A stretch of DNA of 64,000 nt from an uncultured Porphyromonadaceae bacterium (GCA_949285425.1 CASEAJ010000097.1:39244-103243), one strand, 5' to 3'; shown: positions 17,284 through 25,869, counted from the stretch's first letter. Made by a program: numbers and translations. Notes: generated by a model not told the origin, from the letters alone.

Positions 17284-18882
17284 TCAAAACTTGAATCCTA
17301 TGGTCGCCACTACGTTGTAGTCGTGGGTCTTGACAGTGGCGGGATTGTTGTTGATGGTATTGTAGGGCACGAAGTCTTCAGTCAGATTACGGTTGACAAA
17401 AGCCGCATCGAAATACAAATAATCTCCCCGGTAGCCCAACCCGGCTGTGATGTAGTTTGTTCCGCGGTGACGGAAATATTCCATGTCGGTACGGGCGGTG
17501 TTGAGATGTGGATATTTGGCTGCCTCAGAAGTCATGGCTGCCGTTTCGGCTGCAAACCCGGCCCGCACGGAGAAATGGTCGGTAATGCGATATTCGGCTC
17601 CCACATTAAATTCCATACCATTGCCAAATGTGCTCTTTATCGCAGCGTTGTCTTCTTCATAGTAACGGTTGCCATCTACAGCATCGTACATTTTGATGTT
17701 GCGATAGTTCGTATAGTTGAAGTCGGCACTTACAATGGCTTTTTTTCCTATAATCCAGGCTGCACTGGCCGTTACTTCTCCTGGGGTATATACTTCGTAG
17801 TCATACTTGTTTTCGTTCAATGGTTTTGAACTGAATGTAGACATACCTTTGTCCGTCAACAGATTGGATGTCATGTCACCATTGTTGTATGTAGTCAGAC
17901 GGTAGCGCATGGGGGTCTTGTAAGCCACCCCGAAGCGCAGAAAGTCGGTCGGACGATAAATGATACCGAAATTTCCGTTGATTCCCAGTCCGCTTGTGCT
18001 TACAATGTTGGTCAACTCAAAGCCTTCGTTTTGGCCGAATTCTTCGATATAATTGCTCTGCATGCTGTAATTGATGCTTTGGAAGTTGACTGTAGCTCCC
18101 ACGTAAATCATGTTGCTGAAGTTCCCGCCCCAACTGATGGCATATTCGCTGATACTACCGACTTCCTTCAGATAGTAGCGTGAGTTAACCTTTTCTCCAT
18201 CTTGCAAGGCAGATACCCATTGGTCTGTTTCAAGAGAAGTGTTACCGCTCGGGTCGTTGGGATCTTTTACCAGAACATTTTTGATGAGTCCAGTTTCAAA
18301 TGCCATGGTAGAAAGCCATGGGATATTGACGTTTTCATACGGGTCATAATACTCACTTTCGTTATCCACCAAAGTCAGGTCATAAGGAGTCAGTCCGTTG
18401 GTAAATCCGGCCATGAAGTCGGTAAACGATGTACCCAGTCCGTCGGCACCGACCGTTAGTTGGCGGTTAAAGTTTTTCAGCCGGTTATAGGAAAAACTCC
18501 AGTTGGATTGCAGCAGGCCTTTGCCGCCGTTGCGTCCCGACCAGGTTGGGAAAGCCATAACCAGTCCTACATTGTCAAATGCAAACTTGAAATCACTCTC
18601 ATCAAAACTCATTCCATTCCAGGCGGACGAGGTTCCACGGGTTATGAAGTTGCCGGTGGTGGTCAACTCGGAACTGCGGTATACCCCAAGGCCTGCAGGG
18701 TTGTCTTTTATAGCTGACACATCGCCTCCCAAAGCACCCATGGCTCCGGCCATAGCCATATAACGTGCCGTTCCCGTTATATCGGTCTTAACCGCATTCA
18801 TTGCGTCGAATTCTGTTATTTGGGCTTGTGCCCCTGCAATACTTCCACATATCAGTAATGCGGATATTATATTCCTTCTCAT
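17284..18882 (-). CDS. Outer-membrane beta-barrel protein, OmpP1/FadL-like
   Basis: 532 residues with a Sec signal peptide (about 1-20, cleavage near AQA-QI). The mature N-terminus contains GTARYMAMAGAMGALGGDVS followed by NPAGLGVYRSSE, the classic OmpP1/FadL start in which the N-terminal plug contacts the barrel. Many alternating aromatic/hydrophobic strands follow, and the chain ends in a terminal Phe (ATIGFKF), typical of barrels inserted by BamA. FadL members take up hydrophobic compounds; many Bacteroidales paralogues carry vague labels such as hemin receptor. Substrate unknown. It is transcribed away from a palindrome-bounded gap at 18922-19082. Confidence 0.85.
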   Translation of the reverse strand: MRRNIISALLICGSIAGAQAQITEFDAMNAVKTDITGTARYMAMAGAMGALGGDVSAIKDNPAGLGVYRSSELTTTGNFITRGTSSAWNGMSFDESDFKFAFDNVGLVMAFPTWSGRNGGKGLLQSNWSFSYNRLKNFNRQLTVGADGLGTSFTDFMAGFTNGLTPYDLTLVDNESEYYDPYENVNIPWLSTMAFETGLIKNVLVKDPNDPSGNTSLETDQWVSALQDGEKVNSRYYLKEVGSISEYAISWGGNFSNMIYVGATVNFQSINYSMQSNYIEEFGQNEGFELTNIVSTSGLGINGNFGIIYRPTDFLRFGVAYKTPMRYRLTTYNNGDMTSNLLTDKGMSTFSSKPLNENKYDYEVYTPGEVTASAAWIIGKKAIVSADFNYTNYRNIKMYDAVDGNRYYEEDNAAIKSTFGNGMEFNVGAEYRITDHFSVRAGFAAETAAMTSEAAKYPHLNTARTDMEYFRHRGTNYITAGLGYRGDYLYFDAAFVNRNLTEDFVPYNTINNNPATVKTHDYNVVATIGFKF

Positions 18883-18921
18883 ATAGACTTTTATTTGAAA
18901 AAATGCGTTGTTGGTAATTTA

Positions 18922-19082
18922 TAAGTAACTCGTAAAAATTAAACGATACTATATTCCTTTTTTCAGCAACTCATCTTTTATATGCTTTTGTGGCCTTTTC
19001 CGGCTGCCTCCCTTCTTCAAACGCAAAATCAGCTCGAAAAATCCTCACAAAATCATATAAATTAATTCTCACGAGTTACTTA
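18922..19082. repeat. 161-bp element bounded by 12-bp inverted repeats
   Basis: TAAGTAACTCGT at 18922-18933 is the perfect reverse complement of 19071-19082, and symmetry continues imperfectly inward for about ten more bases (AATTAA on both arms). No ORF lies inside and no clear target-site duplication is seen. The size and layout resemble a MITE or a large palindrome between two same-strand genes. Confidence 0.5.
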
Positions 19083-19102
19083 CAAAGCAAGTTGAAGATT
19101 CT

Positions 19103-20410
19103 TTAACGTCTGCCGCCACCCGAACGAACGCTTCCACCACGGCTTCCGCCTGAGAAAGAGCCGGCCGAAGAACGTCCGCTGCTGCTTGGCGCGCTACTGC
19201 GATAAGACGGTGAGTAGCTGCTGCGGCTATTGTATGTTGAGCGTGTGCTCGAATTGTAGCTGCTGCGGTTCGTGTTGTAGGTAGAACGGCTGCTTGAATT
19301 ATAACTGCTGCGCGAAGGACTATATGAACTACGCGAAGAAGTGGTCGTTCGTGGCTGTGTGTTCACAGTCGATCGTGTGGTGGTACGAACCGAACTGTTT
19401 GCTGTAGTGCCCGTACGCGAAGTTGTTGAACGAACTCCCGAAGTGGTGGTTCTTACACCGGATGTTGCCGTAGCCGAACTGCGCCCTGAAGTGGTTGTAC
19501 GCGAACCGGTTGAGCGGACACTCGCGGTAGAGCGTCCGGTGCGACTGCTGCCTACCACCGTGTATGTATTACTGCGTGAAGCGGTAGTACGCCCGCTTGT
19601 TGCAGCAGTCGCTGTTGAACGGCGGGCTGTAGTAGCTGCCGTACGTGTTGCTGACGTTGCTGTCCTGCTGTTGCCGTTGTAGCGGCTTGCACTTGGCCGG
19701 TTATTGCCATTGTAAGCTGAATAATAACTGCCGTGATAGTAAGGATAATGATGGTGATGGTGATAATAATGGTTATGTCCCCAATAAGGACCATAACCAT
19801 AATACCACGGGTCATACCAACCCCATCCGGCATACCATCCGTAGTAAGAATTCCACCCGAAATTCCAACCCCAGTTCCACCATGGGTCATATCCCCACCA
19901 ACCGCTGTAATAGGGACGTCCCCAATACCACCATGAGGAATAGGGATAGCCGTAATCCCACCAAAATGGCGTGTTCCAATCATACGACACGTTTACATTT
20001 ACATTCATGCCATCTTCGTAGGCCACTTCTACATAATCCGGGTCGGAGATGAGAATGGTGTTGTCACGGTGGAAACGTTTGATGCGGGTGGTATATTCCC
20101 CATCGGGCACTTCTTCAACTGTGGCTTCGCTTTCCGCATCGTATTCGGCTTCGGCCAATGATTCACCGGTTTCCGATTGCAGATAGATGGTATCTGAATC
20201 GAGATACAGTTCTTCACCGGAGTTGCTGTCGATAAAAACGATTTCTTTTGCTCCGTTCTTATAGTTTGCCGGTTGTTCCTTTTGAACTGCATTCACTGAA
20301 GTTTTAACTTCGTCTTCCGGAGAATAGTAAATGTCATCTACATACGCTTGGGCATATCCCGCTAAAGAAACGAGCAAAGCGAGTGAGATTAAATGAATGA
20401 TACGTTTCAT
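19103..20410 (-). CDS. Secreted low-complexity protein: aromatic/His-rich middle, Ser/Thr/Arg-rich tail
   Basis: 435 residues with a clear signal peptide (cleavage near YAQA-YV). Residues about 20-140 are acidic. Residues about 145-225 are extraordinarily rich in Trp, Tyr, Gly and Pro, with a His-rich stretch NHYYHHHHHYPYYHG. From about 235 to the end there are only Ser, Thr, Arg, Gly and Asn-type residues in loose repeats (RTTTS, SYNSSSRSTYN). I recall similar Bacteroidales proteins labelled vitellogenin II on composition alone. It is probably exported and largely disordered. Metal binding by the His cluster is only an inference. No enzyme domain is seen. Confidence 0.75.
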   Translation of the reverse strand: MKRIIHLISLALLVSLAGYAQAYVDDIYYSPEDEVKTSVNAVQKEQPANYKNGAKEIVFIDSNSGEELYLDSDTIYLQSETGESLAEAEYDAESEATVEEVPDGEYTTRIKRFHRDNTILISDPDYVEVAYEDGMNVNVNVSYDWNTPFWWDYGYPYSSWWYWGRPYYSGWWGYDPWWNWGWNFGWNSYYGWYAGWGWYDPWYYGYGPYWGHNHYYHHHHHYPYYHGSYYSAYNGNNRPSASRYNGNSRTATSATRTAATTARRSTATAATSGRTTASRSNTYTVVGSSRTGRSTASVRSTGSRTTTSGRSSATATSGVRTTTSGVRSTTSRTGTTANSSVRTTTRSTVNTQPRTTTSSRSSYSPSRSSYNSSSRSTYNTNRSSYNSSTRSTYNSRSSYSPSYRSSAPSSSGRSSAGSFSGGSRGGSVRSGGGRR

Positions 20411-20547
20411 GTTGGAATCCTCCTTGTATTGTTTTATTTCCAGTAACTTGTTTTTTTATAAATCACAAAACAACAATCATGCCATCATGCAAACTTTTGG
20501 CGGTTTGCATTCAAAAACTTGATAAAATACGTTAAATGTCAACTCTT

Positions 20548-21438
20548 TTATATGTTTAATTCCAGTATCCGGTCGGCAGTAAGGTCATCCAAACCTAAAT
20601 AATAGGAAGCAGTGTCGAGCAATGCACCGATAGGCATCAGCCCGATAAGTTCACTCCCGGCCAAGGTTACTCCGTAACGGTTTGCCTCAATGCGGACCAG
20701 TTCAAATATTCGGTATAAGGCTGTTTGTGTATAGTCGGTAATGTTCATCGATACTTGCACAATGCCTTTCTCGTGCAGTTCCACCCCCATGGCCTTGCAA
20801 TAGCGCAATCCTCCATTGGAATGTCTGATACGCCGTGCTATGGCTTCGGCTATGTCAAGCCGGTTCGTATTCAGATTAATGTTATATGCCACAAGGGGTA
20901 TGCGTGCTCCGATAATTGCAGCTCCGGCAGTTGGGTGGGGGGTGTCGGGACCGAAATCGGGCTTCCACTCGGGATGGGTCATTTTTTCCGCCAACCCTTC
21001 GAATTGCCCTTTTCTTACAACGGCCAGGTTTTCACGGTGAGGGGCTGTTGCCGATTTTTCATATAAAAACACGGGAAGACCGTATCGGTCGGCCACCGCT
21101 TGTCCCACTTCTCTTGACAAGGCCACCGCTTCTTCCATGCTTACATTTCTGATAGGAATGAACGGTATTACATCAGCAGCTCCCATGCGGGGATGTTCTC
21201 CTGCATGTTTTCTCAAGTCAATCAGTTTTACGGCTGTTCCGATAGCCTCAATAACAGCATTCTTTATTGCATCGGGAGTGCCTATAGCCGTCACCACCAT
21301 GCGGTTGTGGTCGCGGTCATTGCTATAATCCAGCAATTTTATATTTTGTTTGCCGCGAAACGCATCTGTAATCTGTTCAATTTTTTTAAGGTCCCGTCCT
21401 TCACTGAAGTTGGGAACACATTCTATTACCTTATCCAT
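20548..21438 (-). CDS. ftcD: Glutamate formimidoyltransferase
   Basis: 296 residues, covering the formiminotransferase N- and C-terminal subdomains only; the cyclodeaminase half of the animal enzyme is absent. It moves the formimino group from formiminoglutamate to tetrahydrofolate at the end of histidine breakdown. Visible: VIECVPNFSEGRD, LLDYSNDRDHNRMV, RKHAGEHPRMGAADVIPFIP with the active-site His, and GAAIIGARIPLVAYNINLNT. The frame stays open upstream, but conservation starts at the ATG at 21438. The other hut genes (hutH, hutU, hutI, fchA) are not in the window, so it stands alone here. Confidence 0.92.
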   Translation of the reverse strand: MDKVIECVPNFSEGRDLKKIEQITDAFRGKQNIKLLDYSNDRDHNRMVVTAIGTPDAIKNAVIEAIGTAVKLIDLRKHAGEHPRMGAADVIPFIPIRNVSMEEAVALSREVGQAVADRYGLPVFLYEKSATAPHRENLAVVRKGQFEGLAEKMTHPEWKPDFGPDTPHPTAGAAIIGARIPLVAYNINLNTNRLDIAEAIARRIRHSNGGLRYCKAMGVELHEKGIVQVSMNITDYTQTALYRIFELVRIEANRYGVTLAGSELIGLMPIGALLDTASYYLGLDDLTADRILELNI

Positions 21439-21630
21439 ACGTTCTTTTATTTTTAACATCGGGTACGGGAGGAAGGTCCGACAAAAACATGCCTCCACAT
21501 TTTTATACGTGCTTGCAGGGCACTTATTTACTGCAAATATCCGATTTTCTTGCTAAATAGTGAAACAGAGCAGAATAAATTCATGTACCTTTGCACAAAC
21601 TTTAACAATAAATTTTAGAAATTCAACGAC

Positions 21631-22413
21631 ATGCATACAAAAGAAGAAAAATTGCAGGAGTTCGGAAGATTGCTTGACATATTGGATGAATTGCGTGAAA
21701 AATGTCCTTGGGACAAAAAACAAACGTTTGAAAGCCTGCGCACATTGACCATAGAGGAGTGTTTCGAATTGACAGATGCCATTGCCGACAAAGACCTGGC
21801 CAACATAAAAAAAGAGTTGGGCGATGTGTTGATGCACATTGTTTTTTATGCAAAAATAGCCAGTGAGACGAATGATTTTGATTTGTATGATGTGTGCAAC
21901 GCCTTGTGTGAAAAACTGATATACCGTCATCCTCATATTTTTGCCGATGTTGATGCGGACAGCAGTGAAAAAGTAATGCAGAATTGGGAACGTCTCAAAT
22001 TGAAGGAAAAAGGAGGGAACCGTTCGGTACTGGCCGGCGTGCCCCGTTCACTCCCTGCTTTAATCAAGGCACATCGCATTCAAGACAAGGTACGGAGCGT
22101 TGGTTTTGACTGGGAAAAACGAGAACAGGTGTGGGATAAAGTCACGGAAGAATATCATGAACTGAAGGCGGAAATCGGAGCCATGGATGAAGATAAAATG
22201 GAAGCTGAATTCGGTGATTTGCTCTTCAGTCTGATTAATGCGGCGCGTCTGTATGGCATCAATCCCGAAAATGCCCTGGAACGGACGAACCGTAAATTCA
22301 TAAAAAGGTTCAACTATCTTGAAAGCAAGACCATAGCCCAAGGTAAAGACTTGAAGCAAATGTCATTGGCTGAAATGGACGCCATTTGGGAGGAAGCGAA
22401 AAAAGAAGAGTAG
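21631..22413 (+). CDS. mazG: MazG, nucleoside triphosphate pyrophosphohydrolase
   Basis: 260 residues, the full two-domain MazG size. It hydrolyses NTPs and dNTPs to monophosphates and pyrophosphate as a house-cleaning enzyme. The N-terminal domain shows CPWDKKQTFESLRTLTIEE, EECFELTDAI and KKELGDVLMHIVF with the metal-binding acidic residues. The second domain has EEYHELKAEI and EAEFGDLLFSLINAARL. A -7 box TACCTTTG lies at 21586-21593. A strong hairpin shared with the converging HIT gene follows 6 bp after the stop. Confidence 0.94.
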   Translation: MHTKEEKLQEFGRLLDILDELREKCPWDKKQTFESLRTLTIEECFELTDAIADKDLANIKKELGDVLMHIVFYAKIASETNDFDLYDVCNALCEKLIYRHPHIFADVDADSSEKVMQNWERLKLKEKGGNRSVLAGVPRSLPALIKAHRIQDKVRSVGFDWEKREQVWDKVTEEYHELKAEIGAMDEDKMEAEFGDLLFSLINAARLYGINPENALERTNRKFIKRFNYLESKTIAQGKDLKQMSLAEMDAIWEEAKKEE

Positions 22414-22419
22414 TAAGCG

Positions 22420-22463
22420 ACAAAAAGCGCAAGCAGATAACATGAACTGCTTGCGCTTTTTGT
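22420..22463. terminator. Bidirectional terminator between mazG and the HIT gene
   Basis: A 17-bp perfect stem (ACAAAAAGCGCAAGCAG at 22420-22436, partner 22447-22463) with a 10-nt loop has A/T runs at its base, so it can act on both converging transcripts. Confidence 0.9.
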
Positions 22464-22480
22464 GTAACATCACGCTTTTT

Positions 22481-22870
22481 TTAAAAGTTGTTTCTTATCG
22501 TCGCCGCTATTTCTTCCATTTCTTCAGAAGAAAGTTTCAGTTTCGGATTGGCAAAGTTCATATCCGCTTCTTTTTGGATGGGAATGAGATGAATGTGCGT
22601 ATGAGGCACTTCCAGTCCGATGACAGCCATGCCTATGCGTACGCAAGGCACTGATTTTTCAATGGCCTTTGCCACACGTTTGGCGAAAAGCGTGAGTCCC
22701 GCCAATGTTTCATCGTCCAAATGGAATATGTAGTCGTCTTCCACTTTAGGTACCACCAATGTATGTCCCTTGGTCATAGGGTTAATGTCGAGAAAGGCAT
22801 AATAATGCTCATCCTCTGCAATTTTGTAGGATGGTATTTCACCCGCAATGATTTTACTGAATATGGTCAT
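22481..22870 (-). CDS. HIT-family nucleotide hydrolase
   Basis: 129 residues. The histidine triad is visible at 90-94 in PHTHIHLIP (His90, His92, His94), and the N-terminal IFSKIIAGEIPSYKIAEDE is typical of the Hint/HinT branch. Such enzymes cleave AMP-linked amides such as lysyl-AMP and act as small cytoplasmic dimers. It is followed by the shared terminator and preceded by greA 54 bp upstream on the same strand, so both may be on one transcript. Confidence 0.92.
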   Translation of the reverse strand: MTIFSKIIAGEIPSYKIAEDEHYYAFLDINPMTKGHTLVVPKVEDDYIFHLDDETLAGLTLFAKRVAKAIEKSVPCVRIGMAVIGLEVPHTHIHLIPIQKEADMNFANPKLKLSSEEMEEIAATIRNNF

Positions 22871-22924
22871 AAGTCTGCAAGTTTAGTTTCTTTAAAAAGA
22901 ATAGGCCCGAAAAATATCGGCGAC

Positions 22925-23395
22925 TTACAATGATATTTCTACAATCTCAAATTCCATTTTTCCCGATGGAACCTGCACTTCTGCTATTTCACCCACCTTT
23001 TTGCCTAACAGGCCTTTGGCTATCGGAGTGGTGACAGACAGCTTGCCTTCTTTGAGGTTGGCTTCGCTTTCCGATACAATCATATAGGACATAATCTGCC
23101 CGTTCTTCTTGTTCCTTATTTTAACACGGGTCAATATCTGTACTTCGTTTGTATTTATTTTTGATTCATCGATGAGACGTGCAGAAGCAATCACATCTTT
23201 CAGCTGTGAAATTTTCATTTCAAGCAACCCTTGTGCTTCCTTTGCGGCATCGTATTCGGCGTTTTCCGAAAGGTCGCCTTTGTCACGTGCTTCGGCAATC
23301 ATTTTAGAAATAGCAGGACGTTGTACATTCTCCATTTCATTCAACTCGTCCACTAATTTTTTATAACCTTCTTCGGTCATGTAGGTTACAGCCAT
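22925..23395 (-). CDS. greA: GreA transcript cleavage factor
   Basis: 156 residues, standard GreA length. It binds the RNA polymerase secondary channel and stimulates cleavage of backtracked RNA. The N-terminal coiled coil shows MTEEGYKKLVDEL and RDKGDLSENAEYDAAKEAQ, with the acidic tip residues Asp and Glu that position catalytic Mg2+. The C-terminal FKBP-like domain ends in SVTTPIAKGLLGKKVGEIAEV. The frame is open upstream, but homology starts at the ATG at 23395. A promoter and an intrinsic terminator both lie in the leader. Confidence 0.95.
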   Translation of the reverse strand: MAVTYMTEEGYKKLVDELNEMENVQRPAISKMIAEARDKGDLSENAEYDAAKEAQGLLEMKISQLKDVIASARLIDESKINTNEVQILTRVKIRNKKNGQIMSYMIVSESEANLKEGKLSVTTPIAKGLLGKKVGEIAEVQVPSGKMEFEIVEISL

Positions 23396-23445
23396 AGTAG
23401 TTTGTATGTTTTTATTAGTTAATACTTTGATTTCTTTTTTTAGCA

Positions 23446-23479
23446 ACAAAAAAGAATTCCGACTCCACAGCCGGAACTC
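23446..23479 (-). terminator. Terminator hairpin inside the greA leader
   Basis: On the minus strand an 8-bp stem (23472-23479 pairing with 23454-23461, one G-U pair) with a 10-nt loop is followed by six T residues. It sits between the greA promoter at 23550-23578 and the greA start, so it could act as an attenuator or release a short leader RNA. Read-through from the 23621 gene could also end here. Confidence 0.6.
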
Positions 23480-23549
23480 TCAATTTTTTTATGCAATGCC
23501 TTTTAAAAACTCAAAAACGGCTTATAAGCACCAATTGTTTTCTCTTTTG

Positions 23550-23578
23550 CAAAGATAAGAACTTTTTTCCGTTAACAA
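23550..23578 (-). promoter_or_regulatory. Promoter of greA
   Basis: On the minus strand TTG (complement of 23576-23578) and TATCTTTG (complement of 23550-23557) are 18 bp apart, an excellent Bacteroidetes match. The predicted leader is about 150 nt. Confidence 0.6.
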
Positions 23579-23620
23579 TAAACAATTTTCCGTAAAAAAA
23601 GTATTTGATTTTTAGAGATA

Positions 23621-24016
23621 TCAGTACTTCCGGTTAAATATTTCCGAATAAATGAAGGCCTTGCGGGCCTCTTCCGCCGTATCCAGTTTTATGTGCTCTG
23701 GTGAGTGCGGAGCATTCAAAGGCGAGTCTGCTTGTGTCTTTTCGGCAAATCTTGTCTGTTTCCTTTCACAACCCGAAACCGTTTCCTGCCTTTCTTGATT
23801 TATAGGAGATGATGTCGTTACAGAGACACTCTGTTGTTTTGCAACGTTTTCTTCATTGAAAACCTGTGGCTCGGTATCATCATACGATACTTCTCCTGCA
23901 GGAAAAGGAGCGGAGCGAGCTGTTTTCTGCCTTTCGGTCTTTTTGTTCTTTTTGAAAAGACCGCTCAAAAGAAAAATGATTGTGATGACAATATATAATA
24001 TATCTCCATTTTCCAT
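23621..24016 (-). CDS. Small membrane-anchored protein of unknown function
   Basis: 131 residues. An N-terminal hydrophobic helix (about residues 5-21, ILYIVITIIFLLSGLF) is followed at once by a Lys-rich stretch KKNKKTERQK, giving a type I-like or signal-anchor topology with the remainder probably cytoplasmic. The rest is polar and low in structure, with Pro, Glu, Gln and Thr, and ends in a short helix TAEEARKAFIYSEIFNRKY that looks conserved-like. I do not recognise a named family. It is divergent from the HU-like gene across phased array 2. Confidence 0.6.
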   Translation of the reverse strand: MENGDILYIVITIIFLLSGLFKKNKKTERQKTARSAPFPAGEVSYDDTEPQVFNEENVAKQQSVSVTTSSPINQERQETVSGCERKQTRFAEKTQADSPLNAPHSPEHIKLDTAEEARKAFIYSEIFNRKY

Positions 24017-24169
24017 ACGCTTAAAACATTACAAACCGGAAACTTGCATGAATCGGTTCAAAGGTAAAGAAGTTTTTTGGGATTTGGAGTCGGCTGCAAG
24101 TTTTTTTTGAAAAATCCCTTGCACCGTTTTCTGTTTTTGCCGGCAAAGTCGTACATTTGTTCGTATAAA

Positions 24170-24265
24170 GTTCTTTTTTCACATAGGTGAAAAAAGCTTT
24201 TCACATAGGTGAAACATATTTTTCATATAGGTGAAAAAAGCTTTTCACATAGGTGAAAAAAGAAC
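24170..24265. repeat. Phased palindrome array 2 (four 14-bp dyads, 22-bp period)
   Basis: Units at 24178, 24200, 24222 and 24244 are TTCACATAGGTGAA (third copy TTCATATAGGTGAA). They are separated by 8-bp spacers AAAAGCTT, ACATATTT and AAAAGCTT and flanked by GTTCTTTT and AAAAGAAC, which are reverse complements. This gives eight alternating 11-mers of about NNTTTTCACMT. It lies between divergent genes, 45 bp before the HU-like gene start; the rest of the 293-bp gap has no gene. Confidence 0.95.
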
Positions 24266-24309
24266 ATATTGCGGTTAGAACAAGAAAAAATACTTAAAAT
24301 CAAACGGCT

Positions 24310-24921
24310 ATGACAGTAGAATATGATGTGTACAAGACACCGAAAGGGTTTGGCGAAGAAAAAGAGGCGTATCATGTGCGCGTAAAAAACAAGGAAACGG
24401 TGACCACGGACCAGATTGCCGCCCAAATTGAACATGACACGGTACTGACAAAAGGCGATGTGAAGAATGTGTTGATGTCGCTTTCGCACCATTTGGTGAA
24501 ATGCCTCGGCGAAGGAAAACGGCTGCACATAGAGGGTATCGGCTATTTCAGCCTCCTTATTGAAGCACCCGCCGTAGCCTCACCCAAGGACATGCGCGCC
24601 GAATACGTGCAGGTAAAGGGCATTGCTTACCGGCCCGACAAACGGGTGAAGGTGAAGCTGGCAGACACGAAGTTCAAAAGGGCGAAGGTCAAAGAGCATT
24701 CAGGGATGATGTCGAACGAGATGGTACGCGACCGGCTCACAGCCTACTTCGTTGACCATGCCTACTTGCGTCGGAAGGATTTTGAAAATTTATGTGGCTT
24801 TACAACGATGACCGCTATCCGCAGGCTGAATGCCTTGCTTGCCGATGGTTTCCTCAAAAAAGACGGAGAGCGGCAATCGGCGGTGTATTTGTTGAACGAG
24901 AAAGAAAAGGGAATGGAATAG
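24310..24921 (+). CDS. HU-family DNA-binding protein with C-terminal winged-helix-like region
   Basis: 203 residues. The first about 125 match the HU-HIG-type domain of Bacteroidetes HU paralogues (DVYKTP at the start, TVTTDQIAAQIEHDTVLTKG, GEGKRLHIEGIGYFSL, then the basic arm YRPDKRVKVKL). The last about 65 (MVRDRLTAYFVDHAYLRRKD through LCGFTTMTAIRRLNALLADG) look like a helix-turn-helix or winged-helix extension. It should be a dimeric, DNA-bending cytoplasmic protein. Array 2 lies directly upstream, raising the possibility of autoregulation or of the protein binding such arrays; this is inference. It is convergent with the SPOR gene. Confidence 0.82.
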   Translation: MTVEYDVYKTPKGFGEEKEAYHVRVKNKETVTTDQIAAQIEHDTVLTKGDVKNVLMSLSHHLVKCLGEGKRLHIEGIGYFSLLIEAPAVASPKDMRAEYVQVKGIAYRPDKRVKVKLADTKFKRAKVKEHSGMMSNEMVRDRLTAYFVDHAYLRRKDFENLCGFTTMTAIRRLNALLADGFLKKDGERQSAVYLLNEKEKGME

Positions 24922-24951
24922 GGGCAATCATAATGCACTATGAACTGTCTG

Positions 24952-25869
24952 TCAGTGGGAGGGGGTATGGTATAACCATGCGTCCTTGAATTCCGCATGT
25001 TTTTCCCTTAACTCGTTTAGGTAGAGAACTGCAATGTCCCGGCTTGAAAAAGATTCAATCACAATGCGGTTGGTGCGTATAGATGGCAGCACTCGTGCGT
25101 TGTCGTAGTGTTTGGCCTGCAACAGTTCGCAGAAACGATCGGCGGAGGTCCTGTTTGACAGACAGGACACAACTATGTGGTAGTTTTTCGTCGGTTGTTC
25201 GGGTTGTATTTTGGGGGCTGATTCTGTTGTTTCCGGCAGAACAACTTCTTCAACGTTCTGTTGGGAAACTGTTGTGCCCGATTCAAACAAAGCCAGTGGA
25301 TTGTTTATTCCGGCAAAGTCGGGCAGTTCACTGTCGCCTATTGGTGAGGGAAATAGCAGAACGGAAATTATAATCAGGATGGAGGCTGCATAACGAAGCA
25401 TATGCCTGGTTGTCGGCAGAGATATGGTAATGGTTTTGGTGGCTTTTTTCTGCATTGCCGACCGCACGGGATGAAGCGTGTAAAGTCCGAAATCGCAAGG
25501 GAAAACGGGTAGGGTGGCTGCCGGTATATAAACGATTTGTTTTTCTGCATCCAGTTTCAGTGTTCCTAAGCGGCCTATTTTCACGCACCCTCCTGCGTAT
25601 AAAGTTTGTTTTGCTTTGGTTATTTCTGTGTTTACCAGTGCCATGGCCGAGCGGTATGAAATTTTCTCGGCACGAAGGAGTTCGGTTGCCAATAATCCAT
25701 CGTTATTGTCCATTCGCACATTAAAGCCGACCGTGTGATGAGGCGGAAGAATACCTTGAGAGGTGATTTGTGCCGGTTGTTCTTGCAACACAAATCCTCC
25801 CAATCCGGGTATTATGACAAAATCGTTACGGATGAGCAGATTTTCAATATGATGAATTATTTTCTCCAT
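24952..25869 (-). CDS. HU-CCDC81/SPOR-domain membrane protein
   Basis: 305 residues with a composite layout known in Bacteroidales. Residues 1 to about 130 hold two CCDC81-type HU-like domains (IIHHIENLLIRNDFVIIPGL, GGFVLQEQPAQI, then INTEITKAKQTLYAGGCVKIG). A transmembrane helix follows near residue 175 (YAASILIIISVLLFP). A periplasmic linker leads to a C-terminal SPOR domain (YHIVVSCLSNRTSADRFCEL onward). SPOR domains bind denuded peptidoglycan at division sites, so the protein may link a cytoplasmic HU-like part to septal wall. The ATG at 25869 is chosen because the family begins MEKIIHHIE. Confidence 0.88.
   Translation of the reverse strand: MEKIIHHIENLLIRNDFVIIPGLGGFVLQEQPAQITSQGILPPHHTVGFNVRMDNNDGLLATELLRAEKISYRSAMALVNTEITKAKQTLYAGGCVKIGRLGTLKLDAEKQIVYIPAATLPVFPCDFGLYTLHPVRSAMQKKATKTITISLPTTRHMLRYAASILIIISVLLFPSPIGDSELPDFAGINNPLALFESGTTVSQQNVEEVVLPETTESAPKIQPEQPTKNYHIVVSCLSNRTSADRFCELLQAKHYDNARVLPSIRTNRIVIESFSSRDIAVLYLNELREKHAEFKDAWLYHTPSH

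Noticed and set aside
24170..24265. CRISPR array at the phased palindromes
   Set aside because: The repeated units are 14 bp with 8-bp spacers, the units are self-complementary, the number is three or four, and no cas genes are present. This does not fit CRISPR.
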